Assembly (NCBI GenBank): GCA_954871525.1
Contig: OX940864.1
Span: 22,004,001-22,068,000, forward strand
Reading direction: 5' to 3'
Source of the DNA: Parietaria judaica
Lineage: Eukaryota > Streptophyta > Magnoliopsida > Rosales > Urticaceae
DNA length: 64,000 bases
Shown here: piece by piece, positions 21,891 to 32,700 of the stretch
Numbering within the stretch: the first letter of the stretch is position 1
Layout of the letters: each line of letters starts with the position of its first letter
Notes under the pieces: generated by a model
What the model was told of the DNA's origin: nothing
The model's input: the letters and a program-made list of their open reading frames with translations, nothing else
Database searches by the model: none
Position numbers and translations under genes: made by a program

Positions 21891-24413
21891 TCATGCTGAC
21901 ATGGGTGATAAATTCTGTAGTCTTCGCATCCCGATGTCATGAACATGTTTTCTGAAAGTTGAAGTAGGGAGCGCCTTTGTGAAGAGATCCGCCGAGTTTT
22001 CGCTGGAACAAACATACTGGATACTGATGACATTGTTCTTTTCCAGTTCTTGAGTAAACGAGAAAAACTTTGGAGGAATATGTTTTGTTCTGTCGCTTTT
22101 GATAAATCCTTCCTTCATCTGAGCAACACACGCAGCATTATCTTCGTAAAGTATGATGGGATCATCATTTGTTAGAAGACCACTTGTGGTTCTGATATGT
22201 TGTGTCACGGATCTAAGCCACACGCACTCACGGCTAGCTTCATGTAGTGCGATGATCTCAGCATGGTTTGATGATGTCGCTACGAGTGTCTGTTTCTGGG
22301 AGCGCCAAGAAATTGCAGTCCCTCCGCAGGTAAACACATATCCCGTTTGGGATCTCCCTTTATGTGGATCTGACAAGTAACCTGCATCTGCATAGCCAAT
22401 CAAAACTGGTTTCGTATTGTTAGGGTAAAATAATCCCAAATCAATTGTTCCTTGGAGATAACGAAACACATGTTTAATCCCATTCCAGTGTCTTTTAGTA
22501 GGAGCCGAACTGAATCTTGCTAATAAATTAACAGCAAAAGCTATATCCGGTCGAGTACAATTAGCAAGGTACATAAGAGCTCCAATTGCACTGAAATATG
22601 GTACTTCTGGACCAAGAATCTCTTCGGATTCCTCACATGGACGATATGGATCCTTTCCTACATCAAGGGACCTTACGACCATTGGGGTACTCAATGGATT
22701 TGATTTATCCATATTGAATCTCTTTAAGATTCTTCTCGTGTAATTTGATTGATGCACAAGTATCCCCCTTTGAAAGTGCTCAATTTGCAAACCGAGACAA
22801 TACTTTGTTTTCCCAAGGTCTTTCATCTCGAATTCTTTCTTTAAGTAAGAGATTACTTCCCGAATCTCTTCATTGGTCCCAATGATATTTAAATCATCAA
22901 CATAGACAGCGATAATCACACAACCAGATGTTGTTTTCTTGATAAAAACGCAAGGGCAAAGCGGGTCGTTAATATATCCTTTTTGTAATAAATATTCACT
23001 TAGTCGGTTGTACCACATGCGTCCGGATTGCTTTAACCCATATAGAGACCTTTGCAATTTGATTGAATATCTTTCTCTGGGTTTTGAACTTGATGCTTCA
23101 GGCATTTTGAATCCTTCAGGGATTCTCATGTAAATATCAGTATCAAGCGATCCGTATAAATAAGCGGTAACAACATCCATGAGGTGCATATTTAGTTCCT
23201 CATAAACAGCTAGACTGATCAAGTATCTGAATGTAATTCCATCCATGACAGGAGAATACGTTTCCTCAAAGTCAATTCCGGGCCTTTGAGAAAAACCTTG
23301 TGCAACAAGTCGAGCCTTGTATCTCACAATCTCATTTTTCTCATTTCTCTTTCGAACAAATACCCATTTGTATCCAACAGGCCTCACATCTTCAGGTGTG
23401 AGCACTATAGGCCCAAAAACATTGCGTTTGTTAAGTGATTCTAATTCAACATCAATAGCCTTTTTCCATTCAGCCCAATCATGTCTATTTTTACATTCGG
23501 TAACAGACCGTGGTTCAGGATCCCCATTATTTTCGTCCATAACATCGCATGCCAAACTGTAACAGAGTGCATCATCGATGTCCATATTTTGGTTCCATAT
23601 TATACCTGTAGTGGCATAATTAATCGAAATTTCTAGATTTTCCTCATTGCGTATTTCTTCAGGAATACGTTCCTCCATATTGGGGTCATCTTGTTTCTCT
23701 GCTCCTTTTCTTTTTTGAGGATTTTTATCTTTGGAACCGAGTGGTCTTCCACGCTTCAGGCGTGTTGTGATTTCATGAGTGACTTTGTTTTCAATTTGCC
23801 CTTTTGGAATTTCAATTTGAGCATGAGCATTTTCAGCTGGTATATGAGATTTAGTCACTCTCTTTGTGTCCGTAAATGCATCAGGAAGTTGATTTGCTAC
23901 ATCTTGTAAATGCAAAATTCTTTGAACTTTTCCTTCACATTCTTTTGTGTAAGGATCAAGATGCAACAATGTTGGTACAGACCATGTAATTTCTCTTTCC
24001 AGCTGTTTTCTTTCTCCCCCTAATGCTGGGAAATTTTCTTCATCAAAGTGGCAATCAGCAAAACGAGCTGTGCAAATATTCCCAGTTTGAGGTTCAAGGT
24101 ATTTAACAATAGATGGGCTTTCAAAGCCTACATAAATACCAAGACTTCTCTGTGGCCCCATCTTTGTTCTTTGGGGTGGTGCAATAGGAACGTAAACAGC
24201 ACAACCAAAAATCCTTAAATGATATATATTTGGTTCTTGACCGAATACAAGTTGCACTGGGGAGTATTTATGATATGCACTTGGTCTGATGCGAATTAAT
24301 GCCGCAGCATGTAATATTGCATGACCCCATACCGAAGTAGGAAGCATTGTTCTCATTATCAATGGTCTAGCAATAAGCTGGAGGCGCTTGATCAATGATT
24401 CAGCCAGACCATT
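21891..24413 (-). CDS. Copia pol, distal part: integrase C-terminus, reverse transcriptase, RNase H
   Basis: The frame is open from just after a stop at 24414-24416 down to the natural stop at 21891, over 830 residues. The integrase tail is recognisable (SVWGHAILHAAALIRIRPSA, then RIFGCAVYVPI). A charged linker follows. The reverse transcriptase starts near HDWAEWKKAIDVELESL and carries the catalytic YVDDLNIIG. The RNase H contains IGYADAGYLSDPHKGRSQTG and SSNHAEIIALHEAS. It is in the same frame as the proximal part, so only the stop separates them. The apparent first codon of the open frame is TTG and is not a real start. In an intact copy this is part of a polyprotein cut by the element's protease inside cytoplasmic virus-like particles. 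Confidence 0.95.
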   Translation of the reverse strand, partial: NGLAESLIKRLQLIARPLIMRTMLPTSVWGHAILHAAALIRIRPSAYHKYSPVQLVFGQEPNIYHLRIFGCAVYVPIAPPQRTKMGPQRSLGIYVGFESPSIVKYLEPQTGNICTARFADCHFDEENFPALGGERKQLEREITWSVPTLLHLDPYTKECEGKVQRILHLQDVANQLPDAFTDTKRVTKSHIPAENAHAQIEIPKGQIENKVTHEITTRLKRGRPLGSKDKNPQKRKGAEKQDDPNMEERIPEEIRNEENLEISINYATTGIIWNQNMDIDDALCYSLACDVMDENNGDPEPRSVTECKNRHDWAEWKKAIDVELESLNKRNVFGPIVLTPEDVRPVGYKWVFVRKRNEKNEIVRYKARLVAQGFSQRPGIDFEETYSPVMDGITFRYLISLAVYEELNMHLMDVVTAYLYGSLDTDIYMRIPEGFKMPEASSSKPRERYSIKLQRSLYGLKQSGRMWYNRLSEYLLQKGYINDPLCPCVFIKKTTSGCVIIAVYVDDLNIIGTNEEIREVISYLKKEFEMKDLGKTKYCLGLQIEHFQRGILVHQSNYTRRILKRFNMDKSNPLSTPMVVRSLDVGKDPYRPCEESEEILGPEVPYFSAIGALMYLANCTRPDIAFAVNLLARFSSAPTKRHWNGIKHVFRYLQGTIDLGLFYPNNTKPVLIGYADAGYLSDPHKGRSQTGYVFTCGGTAISWRSQKQTLVATSSNHAEIIALHEASRECVWLRSVTQHIRTTSGLLTNDDPIILYEDNAACVAQMKEGFIKSDRTKHIPPKFFSFTQELEKNNVISIQYVCSSENSADLFTKALPTSTFRKHVHDIGMRRLQNLSPMSA

Positions 24414-25373
24414 TTATGTGTGAACATGAGCAACAGGATGCTCGACATCAATCCCAACTGACATACAATAATCATCGAATGCCTGGGATGTGAATTCACC
24501 GGCATTATCAAGTCTGATTTTCTTGATCGGATGATCGGGAAATTGAGCTCGCAATTTGATTATCTGAGCGAGTAATTTAGCAAATGTCATATTGCGAGTT
24601 GATAATAAACACACATGTGACCATTTGCTAGAGGCATCTATCAATACCATGAAGTATCGAAATGGTCCACACGGTGGGTGAATTGGCCCACATATATCAC
24701 CTTGAATACGCTCAAGGAACATAGGTGATTCTGTTTCAACTTTTCCCGGTGAAGGTCTTATGATTAATTTTCCAAGAGAACAAGCTTTACAATGGAATAT
24801 TTTTCCTTGAGGGATCTTCTGGTCCTTCAATGGATGTCCATGTGTATTTTCAATAATTCTCCGCATCATGGTTGAACCAGGATGACCTAGGCGGTCATGC
24901 CATATGGTAAATATTGGAGGTTTGGCAACTACCATATTTGATTCAATTGCACTTATATACGTAAAATGCAATCCTGTGTGGAGCATTGGTATTTTTTCAA
25001 GTACGTATTTCTTCCCCGATTTATGCATTATAATAAACATATATTTCATGGCATTCTCAGTTGCAGACTGAGTATCAAATTCATGAGAATATATATCCTT
25101 GAAACTCAACAGGTTTCTTTTAGATCTTGGGGAGAATAAGGCATTGTTTATGGTAAACATTGTGCCATTTGGTAATGTAAAATTCGCTTTACCAACTCCT
25201 TCAATCAGATCTACAGGACCTGATATTGTATCCACACTGGCTTGTGTTGATTTTATGTTTGAGAAAAACTTTTTATCCTTCAATATTGTGTGTGTCGTTC
25301 CACAGTCGAGTATACAAAATTCTCCAGCTTCACGATTAGCTTTGTCCATTTGAAAAACTTTAACTAAAAACAA
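24414..25373 (-). pseudogene. Copia pol, proximal part: protease and integrase, ending in a premature stop
   Basis: About 319 residues. The aspartic protease motif is seen in FCILDCGTTHTILKD. The gag-pre-integrase zinc region follows (H and H in WHDRLGHPG, C and C in HCKACSLGK). The integrase core starts near ERIQGDICGPIHPPCGPF with its first Asp in GDICG; a later Asp is in RLDNAGEF. The frame ends at a TAA (24414-24416) directly after HVHT, in the middle of the integrase, and continues in the same frame beyond it. This single nonsense codon probably makes the copy non-autonomous. Confidence 0.93.
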
Positions 25374-25521
25374 AACACAAATTTTGATAAGAAAGGTAAT
25401 TAATTAAACATGAGCATTAGTCTATTACACACCTTAAAAATCATGACATATTCTAAAAAGAAAAGACAAACAAACATCGGACCATTGGGCTTCATTCCCA
25501 AAAGGAATTACATAATTCATA

Positions 25522-26607
25522 TTAGTTTCCACTAGTCGCTTGTTCAGCAAAATCGCCAACTGTGTCAATGAAATCACCATTGAAGTCGGATGCTTCGAGA
25601 TGAGTGGATTCGTTATTGTCAATAAAGTTGACTTCTTTCTCTTTCCCTTTCCCCTTCATGGACTCTTGGTAGAGTTTGCATAAGTGTGGTGGGGCTCGGC
25701 AAACTCTTGACCAATGCCCTTTAGTGCCACATCTGAAACAAGTGGTTTCAAAGCCTTTTGGGTAGATCATCTCTTTTCCCTTTTTAGAAGGGTCATCGTG
25801 GCTCCTCCCGTGTTGCTGTTTTTTATGATAGTAGTTAGCGGACTTATAAGAGGGATTATAACCACCTCGTCCACGTCCGTAACTACGACCACGACCTCGA
25901 CCTCGCCCACGACCTCGGCCTCGCTCTCGACCCTGAAAATAGTTCTTGGGCTCAGGCTCGTCAGAGTTGATAGCGTTTGCTTCAGGAAGCGCTTTTGAGC
26001 CGGTCGGGCGAGATTGATGATTTTTCATCAGCAACTCATTATTCTTTTCTGCGATAAGGAGACAAGCAATTAGTTCAGAATACTTTTGAAAACCCCGTAC
26101 ACGATATTGTTGCTGTAGGGTTACATTTGATGCGTGGAAAGTAGAAAAAGTCTTTTCCAGCATTTCAGCGTCAGTTACTGTTACCCCACAAAATTTTAAG
26201 TGGGTCACGATTCTGAACATTGCAGAATTATAGTCTCCGACTTTCTTGTAGTCTTGGAACCTTAAAGCGGTCCATTCATCGCGAAAAATGGGGAGCATTA
26301 CATCCCTTAGGTGATCGTATCTTTCTTTGAGATTTTTCCACAGCTCACTTGGATCTTTCACAGTGAGATATTCATTTTTGAGGCTTTCGTCAAGGTGTCG
26401 ACGAAGGAAGATTAAAGATCTCGCCTTGTCCGTCCTTGACGATTCGTTTACCTCCTTGAGTGTCTCAAGAAGATTCATTGATTCCAAGTGCATCTCAATA
26501 TCCACTGTCCAAGGCATGTAATTATTGCCAGTGATATCAAGATGGCTGAATTCAAGCTTCACAAGATTTGACATAGTGGTAACTAACATGAAAATAAAAT
26601 AATTCAT
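25522..26607 (-). CDS. Copia gag
   Basis: A 361-residue frame from the ATG at 26605-26607. The N-terminal part has the Copia gag signature (LDITGNNYMPWTVDIEMHLE, LRRHLDESLKNEYL), followed by an RG-rich tract and a CCHC zinc knuckle (CFRCGTKGHWSRVC). It ends in a short acidic tail and a stop at 25522. About 150 bp with stops in every frame separates it from the protease start, so gag and pol are not one continuous reading frame here. The gap begins gtaatt and ends tttttag on the minus strand, so it could be removed by splicing, but that is unproven. Gag forms the particle and packages the RNA. Confidence 0.93.
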   Translation of the reverse strand: MNYFIFMLVTTMSNLVKLEFSHLDITGNNYMPWTVDIEMHLESMNLLETLKEVNESSRTDKARSLIFLRRHLDESLKNEYLTVKDPSELWKNLKERYDHLRDVMLPIFRDEWTALRFQDYKKVGDYNSAMFRIVTHLKFCGVTVTDAEMLEKTFSTFHASNVTLQQQYRVRGFQKYSELIACLLIAEKNNELLMKNHQSRPTGSKALPEANAINSDEPEPKNYFQGRERGRGRGRGRGRGRSYGRGRGGYNPSYKSANYYHKKQQHGRSHDDPSKKGKEMIYPKGFETTCFRCGTKGHWSRVCRAPPHLCKLYQESMKGKGKEKEVNFIDNNESTHLEASDFNGDFIDTVGDFAEQATSGN

Positions 26608-27447
26608 TAGATTTAATTCAAAATATAAAAGTCTACAAATATTGTAAATAATAAAGCAAGATACATGAATACAACCATCTTAAAGGAAAAATAAAATTCC
26701 TCCGGTGTAATATGAAAAATGAAAATACTAACATTAAATACAAGGATCATTATGGCTATAAAAACTAACATTAGTCTAGTCATTTTTCGGCTAAAACTTG
26801 GAGAGAAAATATGAGGTAGAATAAGAGATGTGAATTTTGTATGGTTTGATAAACTTGTATTTATAGTGTAAAAACTAGCCGTTTATAGCCGTTATATAGC
26901 CGTTGGAAATACACAAACATAATGTAATTAAATGCTATAATTAGGTTATTGATGATATGTCATAAAATGAGATGTAAAAATAGTCAAACATTATACATAT
27001 ATAATATTAATCATAAGCATATTGAAAATGAAGTAGTTAAAACTAATCTCAATAATATCATTTTACTATAAGGTGGCAGAGCCTCCTGTATATAATAATT
27101 TGATATTACTTGAAGATAATTTTTTTTTTTTTAGATGTAAATCACATCATTTTATTATAAGGTGGCATAGCCTTCCATTGTATAATAGTATGATGTTATA
27201 CATAAGAAAGTTAAATATTATAAATCATATTACCATAAGGTGGCAAAGCCTCCTGTGTATGGTAAGATGATGTTATTCATAAGAATAATTAATTATCATA
27301 GATCCCATCACATTACTATAAGGTGGCAGAGCCTCCTGTATATAGTAATATGATGTTGTACAACGATAATAATAATTATAAAATTTTCAGTCCACAGTTT
27401 AATATACCGTGTTCTGAGCTTACCGTAGAGTGATCGTGCTGATAACG
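26608..27447 (-). other. Copia untranslated leader
   Basis: 840 bp between the 5' LTR and the gag ATG, long for a Copia element. The primer-binding site is expected immediately inside the LTR, where the minus strand reads cgttatcagcacgatc. Its ttatcag resembles the initiator-Met primer site in part. It contains the repeats listed next. Confidence 0.7.
27060..27360 (-). repeat. four imperfect repeats with self-complementary cores in the Copia leader
   Basis: The block ataaggtggca(g/t/a)agcc(t/c)cctgt recurs near 27069, 27160, 27238 and 27319, spaced about 80-90 bp apart. Each copy sits in a repeated context of catcattactataagg upstream and agtatgatgttata downstream. The core aggtggcagagcctcct is close to an inverted repeat (aggtggc against gcctcct), so each unit could form a small hairpin in the RNA. 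Confidence 0.85.
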
Positions 27448-27687
27448 TGTTATAAATTCACTAACTTTGCACCTTGAATTTAAGTGGTAAGAAATTTGGT
27501 GAGTGGTGTGTTTTTATGGAAAAGATGATGGAGAGAAGTAAGATGTGAGTGAGATAAATGTAAGTGTAGAAATGTGAGAGGTGAATTTTATTCATCCACT
27601 TAGGGGGTATTTATAGGAAATTTGGAGCATACAATTATTGACTAATATAGTGTGAAAATAAATGAGCATTTCACATTATACATAACA
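27448..27687 (-). repeat. 5' LTR of the Copia element
   Basis: 240 bp, same sequence as the 3' LTR apart from one G. It carries the promoter for the minus-strand transcript; no clear TATA element stands out beyond AT-rich text. Confidence 0.97.
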
Positions 27688-27692
27688 AGAGA

Positions 27693-28048
27693 CATAATAT
27701 ATAGAGAAGGATAATGGACAAATCTAAACAACAATTCAATTAATTTATTATTTCTATAATTTATAGGGACATTTAGTGGGCCCTTTATGTATAACGTTTT
27801 TGTTGCTTGCATTAAGTGGGCCCTTCAAACTCAAACAACGTCTTCATTGCTTGCAGCCAAGCGAGTGGGAGAGCGGACAATACTAAAATATACATTTTTT
27901 TTTAATTTCCAAATACCACTTAAAGGTAAAGGCCCAAGCTCCCCAATGCTTGGGCCGGCCCTGTGATTCGCCATTGCCAGCCACGGCAAGGTCCAATGAT
28001 GTCCAGTGAATAAATATAAAGATAATATTAAGAGTAAATATGAAATAA
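27693..28048. other. spacer and right end of the candidate nested hAT-like element
   Basis: After the Copia TSD the sequence has agtgggccctt-type repeats and ends in ttgggccggccctg at 27963. The remainder is spacer. No gene. Confidence 0.5.
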
Positions 28049-28269
28049 TCTATATATATATAAAACCAAAATCTCCTAACAATTAATTGTGTATCTAAAA
28101 AACTTGGAAACAGGAAATCCTCTTTTTCTAAAATTTCACAATTTTATAATTTTTTTTAATACAATTTTCATTTATTAAAAGACTTTCCCTCTTCACTTAT
28201 TAAATAACGTCTGCAAGATTTAGAAGGCACGATTTATTAAAAGATTTACAATTTCAACCATGAGCTGGC

Positions 28270-29068
28270 ATGATTAAGAAGGCAAGAAACTGCACTCTAT
28301 TTGACACTTCTCTCATACATTCGTGGCTTTTTAAGTGCCCAATTTATTATTATTACATATTTCAATCAAAACCCATTTCCTTTTCCCTTTTTGCAATCAA
28401 GACCCATTTCCCTTTCTCTTTCTCTCCTCTCTCTCAACCCTTTCCGGTGAAGAACTGTCCACCGCAAATCGTCGCTCTCTTTCTCTGGCGACCTCGCGAG
28501 CCAACCCGGACGAACTCCTCTCACGCACTTGCTTCGTCGATAGGTCAGTTTGCTTGCTTTTTCCCAATCAATTTCGATTTGAGATCGGAAGCCCTAACAA
28601 CCCACGAAACTTCTCTCGGAACCAGAATCGACTCTGATGTCTCCCCGGAGCTCCGACGCTTTCTTCGACCCAGTTTCAGGTCGTGTGACGCCGAACCCTC
28701 ACACGTGTTTCGCCTCAAACAACCACCTCCATTGGCTCTCTCGCTCGGAGGAAGCATTTTTCGTAAGGTATTTCACTCTTCTATTTAAGTTTTTTTTGGG
28801 TATGCTTCAATGGAAATCAAGTTGGTTGAATCAGATTTACATATATTTATTTACTTGTGTAAATATGATGATTTTCCTTCGGTTCTCTGTTTATTGCAGA
28901 TTGATTGAATGATTATTTCAGATTATTGAATGATTTTCCTTCGGTTCTCTGTTTATTTTATAATCGTATTATTGCAGATTGATTGAATGATTTTCATTAG
29001 GTTCAATCTGATGATTTTCCTTCGGTTCTCTGTTTTGTTCTCATTGTATATCGTTATTGTTGAATCAG
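28270..29068 (+). other. gene-derived leader/first-exon-like segment, unassigned
   Basis: A CT-rich stretch (28385-28445) followed by GC-richer, exon-like DNA up to a possible donor near 28767 (cgtaaggt) resembles the 5' UTR and first exon of a plant gene. Open frames here (28270-28788, 28335-28637) have no domain I recognise. Repeats of gattgattgaatgatt and tttccttcggttctctg lie between 28870 and 29035. It is the upstream neighbour of the Cpn10 exon fragment in the same orientation. Confidence 0.35.
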
Positions 29069-29208
29069 CTCAACTCGGGAAAATTTGTCGCCGTGTGTCA
29101 AGGAGCCCGTGACAGAGACGGGAAGCTTAACCCCGTAAATCCGAAGGAAGGAGAGACGGTTCTTTTGCCGGAGTACGGAGGAACCGAAGTTAAACTCGGG
29201 GAAAAAGA
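29069..29208 (+). pseudogene. captured exon of a chaperonin-10 (GroES/Cpn10) gene
   Basis: One exon with intact flanking splice signals (ttgaatcag before, gtaagtc after). It encodes LNSGKFVAVCQGARDRDGKL, then NPVNPKEGETVLLPEYGGTE and VKLGEKE. This matches the middle of the plant mitochondrial-type 10-kDa chaperonin, the heptameric lid of Cpn60. The usual VGPG at the start of this segment is VCQG here. Neither the N-terminal exon with the mobile loop nor the C-terminal exon is present nearby, so this is a fragment, not a gene. Confidence 0.85.
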
Positions 29209-29654
29209 GTAAGTCTTTCTTGATTGAAGGTTCTTTTGATGTTTATATCATTTTTTGGTTATGTTTATTTTTTAGGATTTTTTTTATCAGTTAACGTTGC
29301 GTCAATTCTCCGATTAGATGGCAATTTCCTGAATTTCTTAATTTAGGTTTAAATGTTTTTTTTTAATAATTCGTTTTCTTCAGCTAAGCTTACATGGATC
29401 AAATGGTTTTCAATGATAGTCTAAAAGATGTGCTTTGACATTGATAAGAAAAACTGCTTGAAAAGAACATAGTATAGGAATGATATTTTAACAAAACTCT
29501 ATCATCTACGTTAGTGCCAAAATTTATATAACCTGTTTGCATAGTCATAAGGAACTCAATATAAGTTTGATATTACACAATCACCACTAGAATTGGACGA
29601 TGTTCCTATCTGATAATGGCATTTTTTAATTTTTCAAACTTCTTTAATTGTCAG

Positions 29655-29746
29655 GTAATTATACCCCATGGAGAAGCTGTGAAGGTCGAGACATTCCTGG
29701 CATGGAGAGAGAGGTTTGAAGCATCGTTCGCACTTGAACGGGCCAA
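29655..29746 (+). pseudogene. captured exon of an RWD-domain (RWDD1-like) gene
   Basis: After an acceptor (ttgtcag) the exon encodes VIIPHGEAVKVETFLAWRER and continues FEASFALERAK before a gtaagat donor. The ETFLAWRERFE...LERAK text is characteristic of the C-terminal half of plant RWD-domain proteins related to RWDD1. The RWD domain itself is absent. Joined directly to the Cpn10 exon the frame does not continue, so no sensible fusion protein is predicted. Confidence 0.65.
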
Positions 29747-32700
29747 GTAAGATTTTCCCGATTCGTAGCTTCCAATATCATATGTAAAATGGCATGATCA
29801 TGAGATCGGGTTTGTATGAATTCCATGGCAATTAGAAACTAAAGCGTCGTATTTGAAGTTATCGGTAGCATGAAAATACGGTAGCGAAGAACTTAGTAAT
29901 ATGAAGTTTTCGGTGTTGTATTTGGTTTAGTATATTTTTTTACACTCCTTTTACACTCCTTCCAGGGAAGATTTTTTTTTTTTTTTCCTTTAAATTTAGA
30001 AAGCACCAATAACATTATATGTTGTGTTTGTATGAAAATGTGTATATATATTTTTACACTCCTTCCATGGGATCGTAATAGGTTTGTTTGTATGAAAATG
30101 TAATATATATGTGTGTGTCCCATAGGCCACAGCAGCCAGACCCGCAATAACATTAAAGCACCAACAAAATATCACTAATTTACTGTAAATATCACATAAT
30201 TTTAGGTAAATTAGTTATCAATATTGCTTTATTTCAGGGATTCTTTTGGTTAGGGAAATTGGTTATCAATATTGCTATTCTTATTTATGTTAATTCATCA
30301 TAAATAATAGTTATAATATTGTTTTTCCCATTATTGTTCATTCATTATTGTTCATTCATTATTTTATTCGAGTTAAGAGTCTTTTTGCTTCAACATTTAC
30401 ATTCACTTTTATTCTAAATTGATAATTGGTTTAGTGTGCTTAATTTTTGGTAACTTTATCTTACTATTTCTCATTTTCGAAATTGGATTTTGAGTCATTT
30501 GAAGAATTGGCGTCGTTATAGTTATAGATGGAATTGTTGAGAGTTTCGGCCACATGTTTTAATGATTTACATGTTGAAGAAGAAAAATGACAAGGAAATA
30601 ACAGATTTTTCTGTTTTGATTTGGTTGTTAGCCGATTCCAGTTCACTTAGCGTAGCTTACTTACGGTCAGGTACACACTAATTAATATTCATTTTTGTTT
30701 TTTATTTTATAATATATGAGAAATAAACATATAAGTATGATGGGGTTTTTTTTTTTCCGCTCCCAACATAGGATTCATGATTCATCATGTTATACTTTGC
30801 TGGTGTTCAAGATTTGCGTAATAGCAGCCTACCGTAATTGAAGAAATATAGTAGAAATGTAATAACATGTTTTCTTGGTTTTGTATCAAATACACTTGGA
30901 AGCAGAAGAAAGAGATGGCATTAGTATGTATTTATTTGTACTTTATATGTCAAATTAAATTTCTTAGTGTCGTTGGGTAATTAAGATAATTTATTTTCTT
31001 CTATTAAACTGCTCACTTATCTTTTATATTTTCCAAACCATCATAGCAGTCCTAATTTACTTTCATATTTTAATTTTGATATTTTTCATATAGTAAACAA
31101 TAATTATAAAAAAAAAATTACTTAGATTTGTAAAGGAAAATACTCAGATTTGAACTTTGAACAAAATTATATATGACATTTTATATTTTGATAGAAATTC
31201 AATCCCTTAACCAACGCAATAACCTTTTATCATGAAACTGAGATTATTATTATTATTATTATCGGTCTTACATGCTAAATTAATAAGTGAATTTCTTAAA
31301 TAGTCAATTAATTGCGGAACAAAATTTATAACAATCATATTGTTGATAAAAGAAATGAGCAAATATTTATTTTATTAAAATTGAGCAATTTTCAAATTCA
31401 AGGTGAATGCATGTTTTTATTACATGTTTATTTTTTTTAAGCACAAGTTCATATGTAGAGAATTAGTTCTTGAATAAAAAATATAGATTTTTTACATTGA
31501 ATTCGTGAGAAGTACTAATGTTTTTTTTAGCAGTTTAAGGAATATATTTTTTAAAACACCTTTAACGTCAAAATTCTAACATTAACATCGAGTGACTTAA
31601 TTGTTTTACAATATATGCATTTTTGCCTTTGAAAAACAGTTCTTAAGAGCAATTAAATGATAAACATAAGCATTTTTATTTAAGAAAAACGTATGTATTT
31701 AAAAAGAGAAATTATAATGAATAGTCACATTCATATGTTTACGTTGCATTTTAACAAACTTAAGTTTTTTATTTGTAAATAGCCAAACATTGGCTATTTT
31801 GTCGATGATTAATATGGTTATAATGGTTAATATGATTATTTTTATAATGGTTAATATGGTTAATTAGCTATTTTACAAATATTAACCATACATTGACTAT
31901 TTTGTCAATACTATCAAGCTGGTTATTTAGCTTAAACTCCCTGTTAAAAATGAGATATTAGCGACAAAAAACCTAATGTCTTACTAAATAGAGCAAAAAG
32001 TTCCCAATTTTTAATCATTGTGAAAGTTTCAAATCTTATCATATAATAGCATAAAAAATTGTCAAATTTTTTAGCAGCAAAAGTTTCCATTTTTTTACCA
32101 CGGTGAAAGTTCCCAATTCCAATCATATTGTTTAGAAAAAACATTAAAAAATAGATATATGTACTTAATGTAGTTAGTGTATTTTTAATTTGGTACTAAA
32201 ATAAATATCTGTAGTATCAAATTTCTCAAATATATATGATCTTATTAAATCTATATATATATAAAAGGAAAATCACACATAGATGACATGGCAACATAGA
32301 TGAGCAAAGATTCAAGAATACTAATTATTCAGAATTTTAAATTTTTTTTCATGAAAAAATGATTTTGCAATTAAGTTTTTCAGTTTCTTAATTCATGAAC
32401 GTCTTTCAATTATTTAATGTTGTTATAGGCATAGCTATTAATATTTTTGCACCTTTATGGAAAGCAATAGTCACCCCTTCAAATTTAACGTGTGTAAAAA
32501 TGCTTCTACAACTTCTTAAGTAATTCATTCATTACTTTAATATCACACACGTATACATATACACCAACATATATATATATATATATATATCATCTTTAAT
32601 GCACACAGAAAGTTACAAGTGCTAATGCATATCCCTGGCTATTATCTTGCTAATCGGCAGAAGTTCATGGATTTTTTTCTTTTTGTCTTTTGAATTCCAC

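Larger units (their letters stand above)
21521..27687 (-). mobile_element. full-length Ty1/Copia LTR retrotransposon (6167 bp)
   Basis: Two LTRs of 241 and 240 bp (TGTTATAAATTC...TTATACATAACA) bound the element. A 5-bp TSD AGAGA flanks it (21516-21520 and 27688-27692). The LTRs differ, as far as I can see, only by one G in a G-run, so insertion was recent. On the minus strand the order is 5' LTR, an 840-bp leader with tandem repeats, gag, protease-integrase, integrase-reverse transcriptase-RNase H, polypurine tract, 3' LTR. The protease-integrase-RT order identifies Copia. One in-frame stop interrupts pol. Confidence 0.97.
17863..27963. mobile_element. candidate decayed hAT-like element split by later insertions
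   Basis: The left edge reads CAGAGCCGGCCCAA. The right edge, reverse-complemented, reads CAGGGCCGGCCCAAG. This is a 13 of 14 match in inverted orientation, of the form seen at the ends of many plant hAT elements. No TSD is recognisable. If these are the two ends of one element, the two hAT elements and the Copia retrotransposon listed below are nested inside it, and roughly 2.5 kb of its own sequence remains. The edges could instead be two unrelated fragments of the same family. Confidence 0.35.

Noticed and set aside
28270..28788. 172-codon open frame before the Cpn10 fragment
   Set aside because: Composition looks like UTR plus partial exon; no family recognised, and it lies within a probable captured-fragment region.
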